Below are positions 1 to 9,033 of a stretch of DNA of 64,000 nt, in pieces; within the stretch, counting starts at the first letter, position 1; each line of letters begins with the position of its first letter. The notes beneath the pieces were generated by a model, which had not been told where the DNA came from, did not search any database, and saw only the letters and a list, made by a program, of their open reading frames with translations. The stretch comes from Saprospiraceae bacterium (lineage in GTDB: Bacteria > Bacteroidota > Bacteroidia > Chitinophagales > Saprospiraceae). The DNA lies in NCBI GenBank assembly GCA_016716185.1, contig JADJWV010000002.1:2394501-2458500 (forward strand), read 5' to 3'. The translations under genes were made by a program, and so were the position numbers.

Positions 1-2
1 TC

Positions 3-131
3 AAAGCACATACGGATATTAACTCCAATACCTTTGTGATGCCACGTAATCAACTCCAGGCAGGATTTTACATCAGTCAAATCAGGACCAGGGATCATAT
101 TGTAACAAAACAGATACTTATACAAGACTAA
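3..131 (+). CDS. C-terminal end of a T9SS-secreted protein (partial)
   Basis: Only the last 42 codons are inside the window, in frame 3, ending at TAA 129-131. The residues end with a GFYISQIRTRDHIVTKQILI segment and a terminal D. The pattern of Gly-hydrophobic-aromatic followed by a K-x-hydrophobic strand is typical of the final beta-strands of type A T9SS sorting domains. The body of the protein, and so its function, is outside the window. A strong terminator follows 24 bp downstream, so this is the last gene of its transcript. Confidence 0.6.
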   Translation, partial: KAHTDINSNTFVMPRNQLQAGFYISQIRTRDHIVTKQILIQD

Positions 132-154
132 CAAAAACTGAATTTAAATATGAG

Positions 155-185
155 GAGGTCACCGTTGTGTGGCCTCTTTTTTTTT
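155..185 (+). terminator. Rho-independent terminator
   Basis: An 8-bp stem (155-162 with 169-176, one G-T pair) closes a 6-nt loop and is followed by a run of nine T. It sits just after the stop of the T9SS gene at 131 and reads on the plus strand. Confidence 0.85.
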
Positions 186-222
186 ACACACAGTCAGCGG
201 AATTGTAAATCGATGCGGAACG

Positions 223-478
223 AGGCTTTTAGGCGTGGAGGCGTTTAGGCGTGGAGGCGTGGAGGCGTGGAGGCGTGGAGGCATTTAGGCGTGGAGGCTT
301 TTAGGCGTGGAGGCATTTAGGCGTGGAGGCGTTTAGGCGTGGAGGCTTTTAGGCGTGGAGGCGTTTAGGCGTGGAGGCTTTTAGGCGTGGAGGCGTTTAG
401 GCGTGGAGGCTTTTAGGCGTGGAGGCTTTTAGGCTTTTAGGCTTTTAGGCTTTTAGGCTTTTAGGCTTTTAGGCTTTT
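223..478. repeat. Array of 32 contiguous octamers (AGGC + variable tetramer)
   Basis: 256 bp divide exactly into 32 octamers with no indel. Each begins AGGC and ends in one of four tetramers: GTGG, GTTT, TTTT or ATTT. In the left part AGGCGTGG alternates with a variant unit; the right end is seven consecutive AGGCTTTT. TAG triplets arise repeatedly, so it is not plausibly coding. The rest of the 132-616 gap holds only the terminator and AT-rich DNA, including a possible AACTAATA/TATTAGTT hairpin near 590-612, just beyond the stop of the PAP2 gene. Confidence 0.95.
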
Positions 479-616
479 AGAAAGAAAATACACATGAACA
501 GCAATGGTTCATTCACTAAATAATTTAATCAAAATGTTTAATTCAAGAAACTAATTTCAATGAACAAACGTTCGTTTACTAATTACTACTAACTAATAAT
601 TATTATCTATTAGTTA

Positions 617-1579
617 TTAGTTATAATCATTTGTTTTTTCGATGCGGATGATTTCCGTATAATCCCGGAGAAGTGTTCTGATGTTATTTGATTTCTGGAT
701 GACGAATTCCGTAATCAACCAGCCAAGCAAACCGCACATAATTCCTGCAAGAATATCGATCACATAATGATGTTGTGTATAGATTGCAGCCCACCATATA
801 CCAATAGTCAACGATCCCAATACCAGACTCCATTTATAATATTTATTCTTTACACTGTATATAAAACCAACCAGTGGATATGCTGCATGAAGAGAAGGAA
901 ATGCTGCAAAAACGTTTGAACTCTTTTCATACATACCCTTATACAAATCAAAATTCAAAAGTGCATCCACTCTTAATAAACCAGCTGCATTTCCTGGAGT
1001 ACTGGCAATAAAATCAAAACCATATTGCTGAACATACCAGGGTGGTGCTGCAGGGTAAGTATAATAAAGTATAAAACCCAGAATATTGCTTACTAAAAAA
1101 CAAATAGAAAATTTTAATAATTGATAGGGATCTTTTACAAACAAATAAAATCCAAAAGCCAGCGGAACCGGTACCCAATTGATATAACACAGACCCGCCA
1201 TGGCATCGCAGAAAAAGCATAAATTTTTTGCAAAGTATTCATTGGGGGTAAGTACTTCACCTTGATATGGAATTCCAAAGAATCTCTTTTCCCAATCGTA
1301 TAAATCGCGAATGCTGACGTCCTGAAATAAATAATTAGGAAAGGCCTTCATTCCATCCCATATAATCCAATAGATTAAAAAAACAATAAAGGCAATTACG
1401 AATTTTTTACCGATAGGGTGTATCGTATAAGCGGTTAGACAAAATATGGACAAAAAAATGTGCTCGCCTTTAATCCCGATCAACGTGTTAAAGACAAATA
1501 AATACAACAATACTACCCCAAGGACTATATATTTGTCTGTACTGATTTTAAACACTGCAATTGTATTTTTATCACTCAA
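617..1579 (-). CDS. PAP2-superfamily membrane protein, Aur1-like (probable inositol phosphorylceramide synthase)
   Basis: A 320-residue multi-pass membrane protein. The PAP2 catalytic motifs are visible: FPSLHAAYP (Ser/His motif, about residue 225) and HHYVIDILAG (His...Asp motif, about residue 269). The family includes fungal Aur1-type inositol phosphorylceramide synthases, which move inositol phosphate from phosphatidylinositol to ceramide. In Bacteroides thetaiotaomicron an Aur1-like gene ends a cluster of MIPS, PgpA-like phosphatase and CDP-alcohol transferase genes; the same set is present here in the same order. It is the last gene of the operon, 46 bp after the transferase. The lipid-phosphotransfer role is inferred from context; a plain PAP2 phosphatase is the alternative. 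Confidence 0.75.
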   Translation of the reverse strand: MSDKNTIAVFKISTDKYIVLGVVLLYLFVFNTLIGIKGEHIFLSIFCLTAYTIHPIGKKFVIAFIVFLIYWIIWDGMKAFPNYLFQDVSIRDLYDWEKRFFGIPYQGEVLTPNEYFAKNLCFFCDAMAGLCYINWVPVPLAFGFYLFVKDPYQLLKFSICFLVSNILGFILYYTYPAAPPWYVQQYGFDFIASTPGNAAGLLRVDALLNFDLYKGMYEKSSNVFAAFPSLHAAYPLVGFIYSVKNKYYKWSLVLGSLTIGIWWAAIYTQHHYVIDILAGIMCGLLGWLITEFVIQKSNNIRTLLRDYTEIIRIEKTNDYN

Positions 1580-1625
1580 AATACCAATGGCAAATTTAGC
1601 TTACACCACGAGATATTCAAGAGAA

Positions 1626-2327
1626 TTATGAATCCAATGTTCTTTTGCAGTGCATCAATCTGGTATATGCAGTATAATTTGCCATTATGGCCAAAGCTGC
1701 AATGGGCAAGGTAAAAAATGAAATGGTTTCGAAAATATGAAAGGGAATACCTTGAATGTGCCAATAAAAATCCCCAAAAAAGTAAGACATCAAACCACAT
1801 AAAATTCCGGATAGTCCCAGCGTTATGATCCGTTCAGGCCTTTGCATGAGTCCGTCACTGCAACTGATTCCTAGACCTTCCGCTCTGGCGCGGATATAAC
1901 TCACCATCATAGATCCGATCATTGCGATAAAAGCAAAGAGGGAGCTTAAAAAATAGTGATAGGATACCAGATAGTAACAGATGCCTAAAAACATGACCAA
2001 TTCGCTGTAGCGATCCAGGACAGAATCATAAAGAGCGCCAAATTTTGAAGATGATCCGGTCTTTCTTGCCAATTGTCCATCCAGCATATCAAAAATACCA
2101 GCAGTTAAAATAAAGAAACCGCCCCAGCCAACATAGGAAAGATCCATGCGTTCACCTCGCTCGGCACCTAAAATAAACCACACAGCCACAAACACATTTA
2201 AAACAAATCCCAACGAAGTAATATGATTCGGCTTGAGACCCATGAAAATACAAAGCTCCACCAAAGGATTCAAAAATCGCTGCAATACCAGCTTAATTTG
2301 ATCGCGTGCGTTATAGTTTGATTTCAT
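1626..2327 (-). CDS. CDP-alcohol phosphatidyltransferase (probable phosphatidylinositol-phosphate synthase)
   Basis: A 233-residue membrane enzyme carrying the complete family signature DG(x)2AR(x)8G(x)3D(x)3D, seen as DMLDGQLARK followed by FGALYDSVLD at about residues 78-105. The family joins a CDP-diacylglycerol headgroup to an alcohol at the cytoplasmic membrane. Because myo-inositol-phosphate synthase and a PgpA-type phosphatase lie in the same operon, the likely acceptor is inositol 1-phosphate, giving phosphatidylinositol phosphate. Hydrophobic segments flank the catalytic motif as expected. The start follows the DUF5686 stop by 25 bp. Phosphatidylglycerophosphate or phosphatidylserine synthesis cannot be excluded from sequence alone. 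Confidence 0.8.
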   Translation of the reverse strand: MKSNYNARDQIKLVLQRFLNPLVELCIFMGLKPNHITSLGFVLNVFVAVWFILGAERGERMDLSYVGWGGFFILTAGIFDMLDGQLARKTGSSSKFGALYDSVLDRYSELVMFLGICYYLVSYHYFLSSLFAFIAMIGSMMVSYIRARAEGLGISCSDGLMQRPERIITLGLSGILCGLMSYFFGDFYWHIQGIPFHIFETISFFTLPIAALAIMANYTAYTRLMHCKRTLDS

Positions 2328-2352
2328 TTCAACTTAACTCAAATTATTATCA

Positions 2353-4917
2353 TCAGAATTCAAATTTTATCCTGGCCCGAATCCCCGATTTGGAAACATT
2401 TGGATTATCTAAATAATTTAACCTGCGCACATAATCCACCCGAACAATTTTAAAAATATTGTAAATTCCAACACTAGCTTCTACGTATGGCTTCTCTTCA
2501 AGTGTATAAGTAGTAGGAACTCCATCCAACGAAGCCGGAAATTTATAGACTTCGTCAGATTTATTTGGATCATTTTCATCGCGGACCCCGCCATAAAGCA
2601 ATTTCACCGAAAAGACTTCTCTCCATTTAAGTTTTTTAAACAGCGGAATTTTATTAAAAAGAAACCCTCCCAGGTAGTGGTTGTAATTTAAGGCATAATA
2701 TTGATCACTCACAAACTCAAGAAAATTCATCAGATTGTAAGAATTCAATTGATAGGAATAAGTTTGATTCGCCCTGTGTACATAGAGCAATGGAAATGGA
2801 ACTTGCCCAAAAACTTTTCCACCTTCCAAAGTAAAATCTGCAAATCCTAACTGAGGAAAATAAATTCGTTTGTAAATACTCGCTGTCAGATTGTGGTATT
2901 CATATTCTCCGCCTAAAAAGTCTTTAAGACCCAAACCATATCGCAAGGTGAAAATAGGATATTTGTTAGGCAATGGAGTCCGGTATAACTTCCCTTGAAA
3001 ATACTGCTCCCCGGGTGCCCACCGCAAGGTTAGACCAAGTTCCATTGTACGCAAACTGTTGATGCTATTCAATGTATCGCTGTAGTTGATTTTATTATAA
3101 TGCAAAGTCCCGGCTGGCTGCTGCGTCCAATGTTTAAATTCAAATTTAATGGAACCGTGATTTTTAAATTCATTCAAATATTGAAATTTATAAATTTCAT
3201 TGTACAGCCATTTCTCATTGTCACCTCTTTTAAAAGACAATAGAAAATTATCCTCCTGCACAAATTGCAGCTCCTGTCCGGGAATTTTTGTGTCTTTCTG
3301 ATAACTGAATTTAAATTCCTTAACCGGAAATAAACTTATCCTTTCTTTGCTCATGGAGTATGTTCCTTCCAGAAAATATTTGAATTTATGGTCCTTAAAT
3401 CCATAAGCGATATAGGTTTCAAACAATAGTTTGGTACTGAATTCCGGGGTGGTCCTTCCTCCCGCTCGCAACCTAAAGCCTTCGACAGGATTGAAGCTGT
3501 AAAATGTATTCACCGGCCCGATTTCAACAGGACCTGCAACTTTATACCCGGCCAGCAAAATCGTAGCTATATCCATGATCCTTCTGAATGAGGGTAACTT
3601 CTGCAAGCTATCCATAGCTGTATAAACACCAGCTTCTGATTTAGTCAAGGTATCATGCCGAACTGCCAGCCAAAAGGAATCACTTTGCGGGGCAATATTT
3701 TCTTGTTCTTCAACCACATCCCCACTATAATCAGATTCCGGTCGAATCTTATTAAAATTAAAATTCCTGTATGAAATATTCTTTTGTCCAAATATTCCCA
3801 TTTTGGCATTGGCAATTCCGAAATCTGCCATGATTTCATCTTTTTCAAGAATGTATCCCAATGTATCGGCCTTGACAAATCGCTGACGAATCAATAATTC
3901 CTTTACCCAGTTTAAGTTGATCTCTTTGTTCACTCCCATCTTCACTTCCTTAACAGCGTAGCTTCCATTCTTCGTGATGAACAATTCCCCTTGAAATAAA
4001 TAATCGGTGCGGTTTCTGGGATAAAAGGCGAGTTGAAAACAAGAGTCTTCATCAATCAAAACTGTATCTTTAATATAAAACCTGTAAAAACTTGGCGATA
4101 AATTTGCAATTGGACTCAGGAACAAATTGCCAAAGAGTGGAATATTACTTTCGTAAATATCGATATCCTGATACAGGTACTGGAAGTATTCGGCCAGAGA
4201 ATTATCATCGATAAACTGACTAAAATTCACAAACCGTTCTCCTTTACTGATCTCCTTAATCGCTTTGGGATCTTTTCTGTAATAAACATCCCAGATGTTT
4301 TCTTTGAGGTAAACAGGGAGTAAAGGCTTTCCGTTCATTTTCGAAGAATCCAGATTATCAAAAACAAACTGAAAATTCTTGAATATTTTTTTATTTCTGA
4401 ATTTTTCCGACACATTACTCAAAGCGAATTCAAGCTTTTGATACTTCTCGTATTCATAAAAATTGAAATTCGATTTTTTGTTATACTTTTTATGTTCGAT
4501 TACTTTTTCAATCAATTCGACAGCCGGATTATTTTTCTTTGAGTACTTCTGTTTTCCAGACTTTACAACAACTTCCTTCAATGAGCTGGTGACTGGTTTT
4601 AGCTGAAAATGAATAACTTGTGATTCTCCATATTTTACCGGGATTATTCTGGTTTCATATCCCACGTATCGTGCCTCGAGATTTAAATATTTCTTGGAGG
4701 TTTCTAATGAGTACAGTCCGTCAAAATCTGTATTCGTACCTGTCGTTGTATTGGAAAAAAGCACATTTGCAAATGGAAGCGGTTCTTTCGTAACGGCATC
4801 TATAACATGCCCCTTAATGATGGTACGTTGAGCAAAACCCACATTTGCTACCATCCACAGGAATAATAACAACAGAGGCAATTTAAATGCTGAAGTAAAA
4901 CTTATATTTAATACCAA
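2353..4917 (-). CDS. DUF5686/carboxypeptidase-regulatory-like domain outer membrane protein
   Basis: An 854-residue exported protein. A signal peptide ends near VGFAQ (about residue 29). A carboxypeptidase-regulatory-like beta-sandwich follows (GHVIDAVTKEPLPFANV, about 34-110). The remainder matches the DUF5686 layout, with many alternating aromatic strands that look like an outer-membrane beta-barrel and a final strand ending in KFEF. Its function is unknown; proteins of this build are common in Bacteroidota, often near TonB-type and lipid genes. It lies inside the inositol-lipid operon, between the PgpA-like phosphatase (gap 153 bp) and the CDP-alcohol transferase, so a role in surface or lipid handling is possible but only inferred. 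Confidence 0.85.
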   Translation of the reverse strand: MVLNISFTSAFKLPLLLLFLWMVANVGFAQRTIIKGHVIDAVTKEPLPFANVLFSNTTTGTNTDFDGLYSLETSKKYLNLEARYVGYETRIIPVKYGESQVIHFQLKPVTSSLKEVVVKSGKQKYSKKNNPAVELIEKVIEHKKYNKKSNFNFYEYEKYQKLEFALSNVSEKFRNKKIFKNFQFVFDNLDSSKMNGKPLLPVYLKENIWDVYYRKDPKAIKEISKGERFVNFSQFIDDNSLAEYFQYLYQDIDIYESNIPLFGNLFLSPIANLSPSFYRFYIKDTVLIDEDSCFQLAFYPRNRTDYLFQGELFITKNGSYAVKEVKMGVNKEINLNWVKELLIRQRFVKADTLGYILEKDEIMADFGIANAKMGIFGQKNISYRNFNFNKIRPESDYSGDVVEEQENIAPQSDSFWLAVRHDTLTKSEAGVYTAMDSLQKLPSFRRIMDIATILLAGYKVAGPVEIGPVNTFYSFNPVEGFRLRAGGRTTPEFSTKLLFETYIAYGFKDHKFKYFLEGTYSMSKERISLFPVKEFKFSYQKDTKIPGQELQFVQEDNFLLSFKRGDNEKWLYNEIYKFQYLNEFKNHGSIKFEFKHWTQQPAGTLHYNKINYSDTLNSINSLRTMELGLTLRWAPGEQYFQGKLYRTPLPNKYPIFTLRYGLGLKDFLGGEYEYHNLTASIYKRIYFPQLGFADFTLEGGKVFGQVPFPLLYVHRANQTYSYQLNSYNLMNFLEFVSDQYYALNYNHYLGGFLFNKIPLFKKLKWREVFSVKLLYGGVRDENDPNKSDEVYKFPASLDGVPTTYTLEEKPYVEASVGIYNIFKIVRVDYVRRLNYLDNPNVSKSGIRARIKFEF

Positions 4918-5070
4918 GGCTGATCAGTATTTTATTTCTGGCTATTCGAGATCAAAGCTCAAGTCGATTATTTCTCAAAGGTACAAATCCAACTTTTGCA
5001 CCACATTAAACAAACCTAAACTTTGAAAGTTGAAAATCAAGTTAAATAAAACATACACCTAAGCCCGGTT

Positions 5071-5526
5071 TCAAAATACCCCTAAAAATATCGATAATCG
5101 GAGTATGATATTGGTATAAAAACCCGCGATGAGATCATCTGCCATGATCCCCCAACCATCTTTGAGTTTTTCGCCATGCCTGATCCCCAAAGGCTTGAAA
5201 ATATCCAACAACCTGAATAGAATAAATCCCGCAAGAACTTCGGGCCAGTTCAGAGGAATTCCGGCCATACTGAGAAACATCCCCGCCACTTCATCAATGA
5301 CCACTTTCTGCGGATCCTTACCCCATAACACGACCAATTTCGAAGATGCCCATATTCCTGCTATACAAATTAAAGCCACCAATACCGCAAATTCCAGCTT
5401 CCCCATCATACGATCGGGAAATATCCACATCAGAAGAAGTATACTCACTCCGGCTGCAATGCTTCCTGCCCCTTTTCCGATATAACCTATCCCAAAGAAG
5501 CTGGCTATACATTTTTCAATAAACAT
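5071..5526 (-). CDS. pgpA: PgpA-family phosphatase (probable phosphatidylinositol-phosphate phosphatase)
   Basis: A 151-residue membrane protein with the PgpA motifs VVIDEVAGMF, FRLLDIFKP and WGIMADDLIAGFY, whose acidic residues bind metal and phosphate. PgpA proteins remove the phosphate of phosphatidylglycerophosphate. In the Bacteroides inositol-lipid cluster a PgpA-like protein instead dephosphorylates phosphatidylinositol phosphate. Its start codon directly abuts the stop of the upstream inositol-phosphate synthase gene, which implies tight co-expression and favours the inositol substrate. A housekeeping PgpA role remains possible, since no second pgpA is visible in the window. Confidence 0.85.
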   Translation of the reverse strand: MFIEKCIASFFGIGYIGKGAGSIAAGVSILLLMWIFPDRMMGKLEFAVLVALICIAGIWASSKLVVLWGKDPQKVVIDEVAGMFLSMAGIPLNWPEVLAGFILFRLLDIFKPLGIRHGEKLKDGWGIMADDLIAGFYTNIILRLSIFLGVF

Positions 5527-6870
5527 TTAAAGAGATTCCATCAGGTCTTCGTAGTAATCCAGACCCAGGTGAGTAATCAGGTCCTCCCCCATCAGGTATC
5601 TGAGGGTATTTTGGAGTTTGATCAATTGCTTAAAAATATCGTGCTCGTGTTTCAAGCCTTCTTTTACCTGCGGTGATTTATAATAAAACGACAACCACTC
5701 CTGAATTCCCTTCATTTGAGCCCGCTGGGCCAGGTCCATAAAAAGGGCGAGATCCAACACGATGGGTGCTGCCAAAATGGAATCCCTGCATAAAAAATTG
5801 ATTTTGATTTGCATAGGATATCCCATCCATCCAAAAATATCAATATTGTCCCAGCTTTCCTTGTTGTCACCTCTGGGTGGATAATAATTGATTCTGACCT
5901 TATGATACATTTCGCCATACAAATCGGGATTGGACTGCGGATCAAAAATCTCTTCCAAAACGCTTAATTTAGAAACCTCCTTGGTTTTAAAATTCTCAGG
6001 GTCATCCAATACTTTACCGTCCCGGTTCCCAAGTATGTTGGTCGAAAACCAACCCGAAACCCCAATGGCCCGAGAGTACAGACCCGGCGCCACAATGGTC
6101 TTCATCAGCGTCTGACCGGTTTTAAAATCTTTACCTGAAATTGGGGTATTAGTTTGATGAGCGAGTTCTAATAATGCCGGAATATCACAGGTCAGATTAG
6201 GTGCTCCATTTGCAAAAGGTATGGATAATTTCAATGCGGCATAAGCATAGATCATGCTCGGAGAAATCCTAGGATCATTGTTCAAAAGCCCTTGCTCAAA
6301 AGATTTCAGGCTCATATGAACCTCGGAGGGTTCCACGTACTTTTCCGTAGAAGCACACCAGACGATGACTGCTCTGGAACAGCCATTCACCTGCATAAAA
6401 TTTTTAATATCTTCCATGAGCATCGAAGCCAGGGCCATTTTTGTATCGGCTGTCTTGACGTTAGGACCATCGATGTTTTTCACATAGGTCTTATCAAAAA
6501 CAGCGGGCATGGGTTTAATTTTCTCCAGTTCTTTCTTTAATGGCTCCAAATGTTTGGATTCCAGCACTTGCGCTGTTAAACAAGCCTCGTACATATTGTC
6601 TTCGAAGATATCCCATCCACCAAACACGAGGTCCTCAAGTCTTGCCAAAGGGACAAAATCCCGTATCATGGGATTTCTGTTTTCGGTTCTCTTACCGAGT
6701 CTGATCGTACTCATTTGGGTCAGAGAGCCTATGGGAAGCGCAATTTTTTTCTTAACTGCTTCAATACCAGCTATAAATGTTGTGGCAACAGCTCCCATGC
6801 CGGGAGTCAATATTGCAAGTTTTCCGGTAGCTGGGGCCGGTTTTTGAATGGAACTTTGATTCGATTGCAT
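5527..6870 (-). CDS. ino1: myo-Inositol-1-phosphate synthase
   Basis: A 447-residue protein of the inositol-3-phosphate synthase family. The N-terminal NAD-binding region contains TPGMGAVATTFIAG (about residues 22-35). The C-terminal part has NGAPNLTCDIPALLEL and the conserved GKDFKTGQTLMKT segment, where the catalytic lysines lie. The enzyme converts glucose 6-phosphate to inositol phosphate in the cytoplasm and supplies the headgroup for the lipid genes downstream. It follows the SDR gene by 19 bp and precedes pgpA with no gap. Length and motifs are typical and nothing appears broken. Confidence 0.93.
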   Translation of the reverse strand: MQSNQSSIQKPAPATGKLAILTPGMGAVATTFIAGIEAVKKKIALPIGSLTQMSTIRLGKRTENRNPMIRDFVPLARLEDLVFGGWDIFEDNMYEACLTAQVLESKHLEPLKKELEKIKPMPAVFDKTYVKNIDGPNVKTADTKMALASMLMEDIKNFMQVNGCSRAVIVWCASTEKYVEPSEVHMSLKSFEQGLLNNDPRISPSMIYAYAALKLSIPFANGAPNLTCDIPALLELAHQTNTPISGKDFKTGQTLMKTIVAPGLYSRAIGVSGWFSTNILGNRDGKVLDDPENFKTKEVSKLSVLEEIFDPQSNPDLYGEMYHKVRINYYPPRGDNKESWDNIDIFGWMGYPMQIKINFLCRDSILAAPIVLDLALFMDLAQRAQMKGIQEWLSFYYKSPQVKEGLKHEHDIFKQLIKLQNTLRYLMGEDLITHLGLDYYEDLMESL

Positions 6871-6889
6871 CGGATTTTTAATTTATTGA

Positions 6890-7876
6890 CTACAACCAGC
6901 CTACGCGCTGGTACCAACGGATTGTTTCTTCCAGGCCTTTACGAAGATCGTATTGTGGTGCAAATTTAAAATCTCTGGCCAATTCCGATGTATCACATGC
7001 CCAACTTGGGGCCAATATTTCGTGTAGCTTGTCTCTGTTTAGCAAAGGAGGCTTTTTTAAGAACCGATGAATAAATTCACTTGCAACAGCCATAGTATAT
7101 CCTATACCAACAGGTAAGCAGATGCGTCTTGGTCGGGAACTTAAGATTTGTGCAGCTTCATTTCCAAAATCCATTTTGTCGTAAATGCGACCATCTGAAA
7201 CCAGGTACTTCTTTCTATTCACATCCGATTCCAGGGCATAAATGACAAGCTCTGCTAAATCTTCGATGTAAATAAAGCTAAGGTTTTGAGGAGACTTTCC
7301 AATGTAAATCTCCCAGCCTTTCTTCAGTAATTTAATCATTTCAAAAAAATCCCTTTCCCTTGGACCATAAACTCCGGTAGGTCTGAAGAAAATATAATTT
7401 AAAGCCTTCATCTCACTCAATTGTTTTTCAGCGAGTAATTTACTTTTGCCATAATGCGATTCGGGATTCTCTGCCATTTGGTTATTTAAAACTACCGTGT
7501 GGTCTTTACCAGGCCCCAGGGCAGCAAGGCTGCTTATAAATACGAATTTGCGTATAGGGTGACCGCACTCTACTGCAGCTTCGCCCATTAACTTACTCGC
7601 ATGCGCATTCACTGCAAAATAGTCCTGAGGATTTTTTGTTTTGGTAATTCCCGCATTGTGTATGATGTATTCAATTTGGTTATTACGCAAGATATCCAGC
7701 ATGGCCATTTTATCAAACAAACTGCATTCATGGCATTGCACAGATTTCCCTTGCAGGGTACTCAAATCGCTATTTTTTCTGATCGTGATATGAACATCAA
7801 ACCCTTTTTCCAGCGCTTTATCTACCAAATGAGAACCCACAAATCCGGTAGCCCCTGTGATCAACAATGACTTCAT
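6890..7876 (-). CDS. NAD(P)-dependent epimerase/dehydratase (extended SDR)
   Basis: About 328 residues. The Rossmann motif TGATGFVGSHL lies near the N-terminus and the catalytic YxxxK appears in SHYGKSKLLAE. The open frame continues 39 codons upstream to 7993, but the ATG at 7876 (MKSLL) puts the nucleotide-binding loop where it belongs and is preferred. It is the first gene of the inositol-lipid operon. Extended SDRs of this general type include bacterial ceramide reductases (CerR), so an oxidised-ceramide or ketosphinganine substrate is plausible, although sugar-nucleotide or steroid-like substrates fit equally well from sequence. The promoter should lie in the 138-bp divergent spacer before the aldo/keto reductase. 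Confidence 0.8.
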   Translation of the reverse strand: MKSLLITGATGFVGSHLVDKALEKGFDVHITIRKNSDLSTLQGKSVQCHECSLFDKMAMLDILRNNQIEYIIHNAGITKTKNPQDYFAVNAHASKLMGEAAVECGHPIRKFVFISSLAALGPGKDHTVVLNNQMAENPESHYGKSKLLAEKQLSEMKALNYIFFRPTGVYGPRERDFFEMIKLLKKGWEIYIGKSPQNLSFIYIEDLAELVIYALESDVNRKKYLVSDGRIYDKMDFGNEAAQILSSRPRRICLPVGIGYTMAVASEFIHRFLKKPPLLNRDKLHEILAPSWACDTSELARDFKFAPQYDLRKGLEETIRWYQRVGWL

Positions 7877-8014
7877 AAAAGTAAATGTACAAACACTATC
7901 GATCATTCGTTCAATGTGTTTGAATGGCCTAAAAAATAACTGCTTTAAGATTGAAATTGCTCCGACTGGTTTGGATCGCGTAAATTGCGACACATAGACA
8001 GACAGGAAAATTTT

Positions 8015-9001
8015 ATGGAGTACAGAAAATTAGGAAAATCAGGTTTACAGATCAGTGCATTGTCGTTAGGCAGCTGGGTGACTTTTGACAGGCAGGTCGA
8101 TGAAGCGCATGCCACCAAATTGATGGATTAAGCCTACAACCAGGGCATCAACTTTTTTGACAATGCAGAAGTTTACGCGCACGGACAATCCGAAATCATT
8201 ATGGGAAGAGTGCTTCGAAATCTGGGATGGGACCGAAGCAGCTATCTCGTTTCCAGCAAAGCATTTTTTGGCCGGGGCGACAAGCGGCCAAACATGACCG
8301 GATTAAGCCGCAAACATTTGACAGAAGCTTGTCACGAAGCTCTTCTCAGGCTTCAACTCTCTTATCTGGATCTATTTTTTGCACACAGGCCCGATAAAAA
8401 CACGCCGATGGAAGAAACAGTGTGGACCATGCACCAACTCATTCAGCAGGGCAAAATATTGTACTGGGGCACATCTGAGTGGTCAGCACAGGAAATTATG
8501 GAAGCACACATGGTTGCCCGCGAAAACCATTTGATCGGACCTGTGATGGAACAGCCGCAATACAACATGCTGACCCGTTATAAAATGGAAGTGGAATTAT
8601 CCCAGATCTTCAAAACCGTCGGGCTGGGAACTACCATTTGGTCGCCTCTGGCATCGGGAATTCTTTCAGGCAAATATCTGAACAACCAAATTCCCTCTGG
8701 TTCGAGATTCGACCTTCCCGAATATACCTGGCTTAAGGAAAAGAATTTAACTGAAGAAAATTTAGAGATTGTCCGGCAACTTCAGAAATTGGTCTCTGAT
8801 GCTTCAATGACGATGGCACAATTGGCTATAGGTTGGTGTTTGATGAATTCAAACGTATCCACGGTGATTCTGGGCGCAACCCAGATCTCACAGTTAGAAG
8901 AAAATCTCAAATCCTTAGACCACATGAGTTTTTTCGACAGTCCTCAGATGGAAAAAATTGAATCCATACTGCACAACAAACCAAAGGCGCCAACTTATTG
9001 A
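8015..9001 (+). pseudogene. Kv-beta-like aldo/keto reductase interrupted by one in-frame stop
   Basis: Read through one stop, the frame gives 327 residues, the normal length of voltage-gated-channel-beta-like aldo/keto reductases. The start is ATG 8015 (MEYRKLGKSGL). TAA at 8129-8131 replaces codon 39, in KLMD-stop-AYNQGINFFDNAEVY. The frame is unchanged after the stop and every catalytic feature remains: FFDNAEVY (Asp, Tyr), SSKAFFG (Lys) and FAHRPD (His). An ATG at 8201 could start a fragment lacking the first beta-strands and the Asp/Tyr, which would be inactive. It is either a very recent nonsense mutation or a base-calling error. It is divergent from the lipid operon. Confidence 0.8.
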
Positions 9002-9010
9002 TTAATCTGT

Positions 9011-9018
9011 TAATTTTG
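9011..9018 (+). promoter_or_regulatory. Bacteroidota -7 box before the esterase gene
   Basis: TAATTTTG matches TAnnTTTG exactly and lies 15 bp before ATG 9034. This would give a very short leader and separate transcription from the reductase fragment upstream. Confidence 0.45.
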
Positions 9019-9033
9019 TAAAAATTACTTCCT

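Noticed and set aside
6890..7993. Longer SDR protein starting at 7993
   Set aside because: The 39 extra residues precede the Rossmann strand and are not conserved in character; ATG 7876 is standard.
8129..8131. Programmed recoding of the TAA in the reductase gene
   Set aside because: No slippery site, hairpin or read-through context is visible, and this family is not known to use recoding; mutation or sequence error is simpler.
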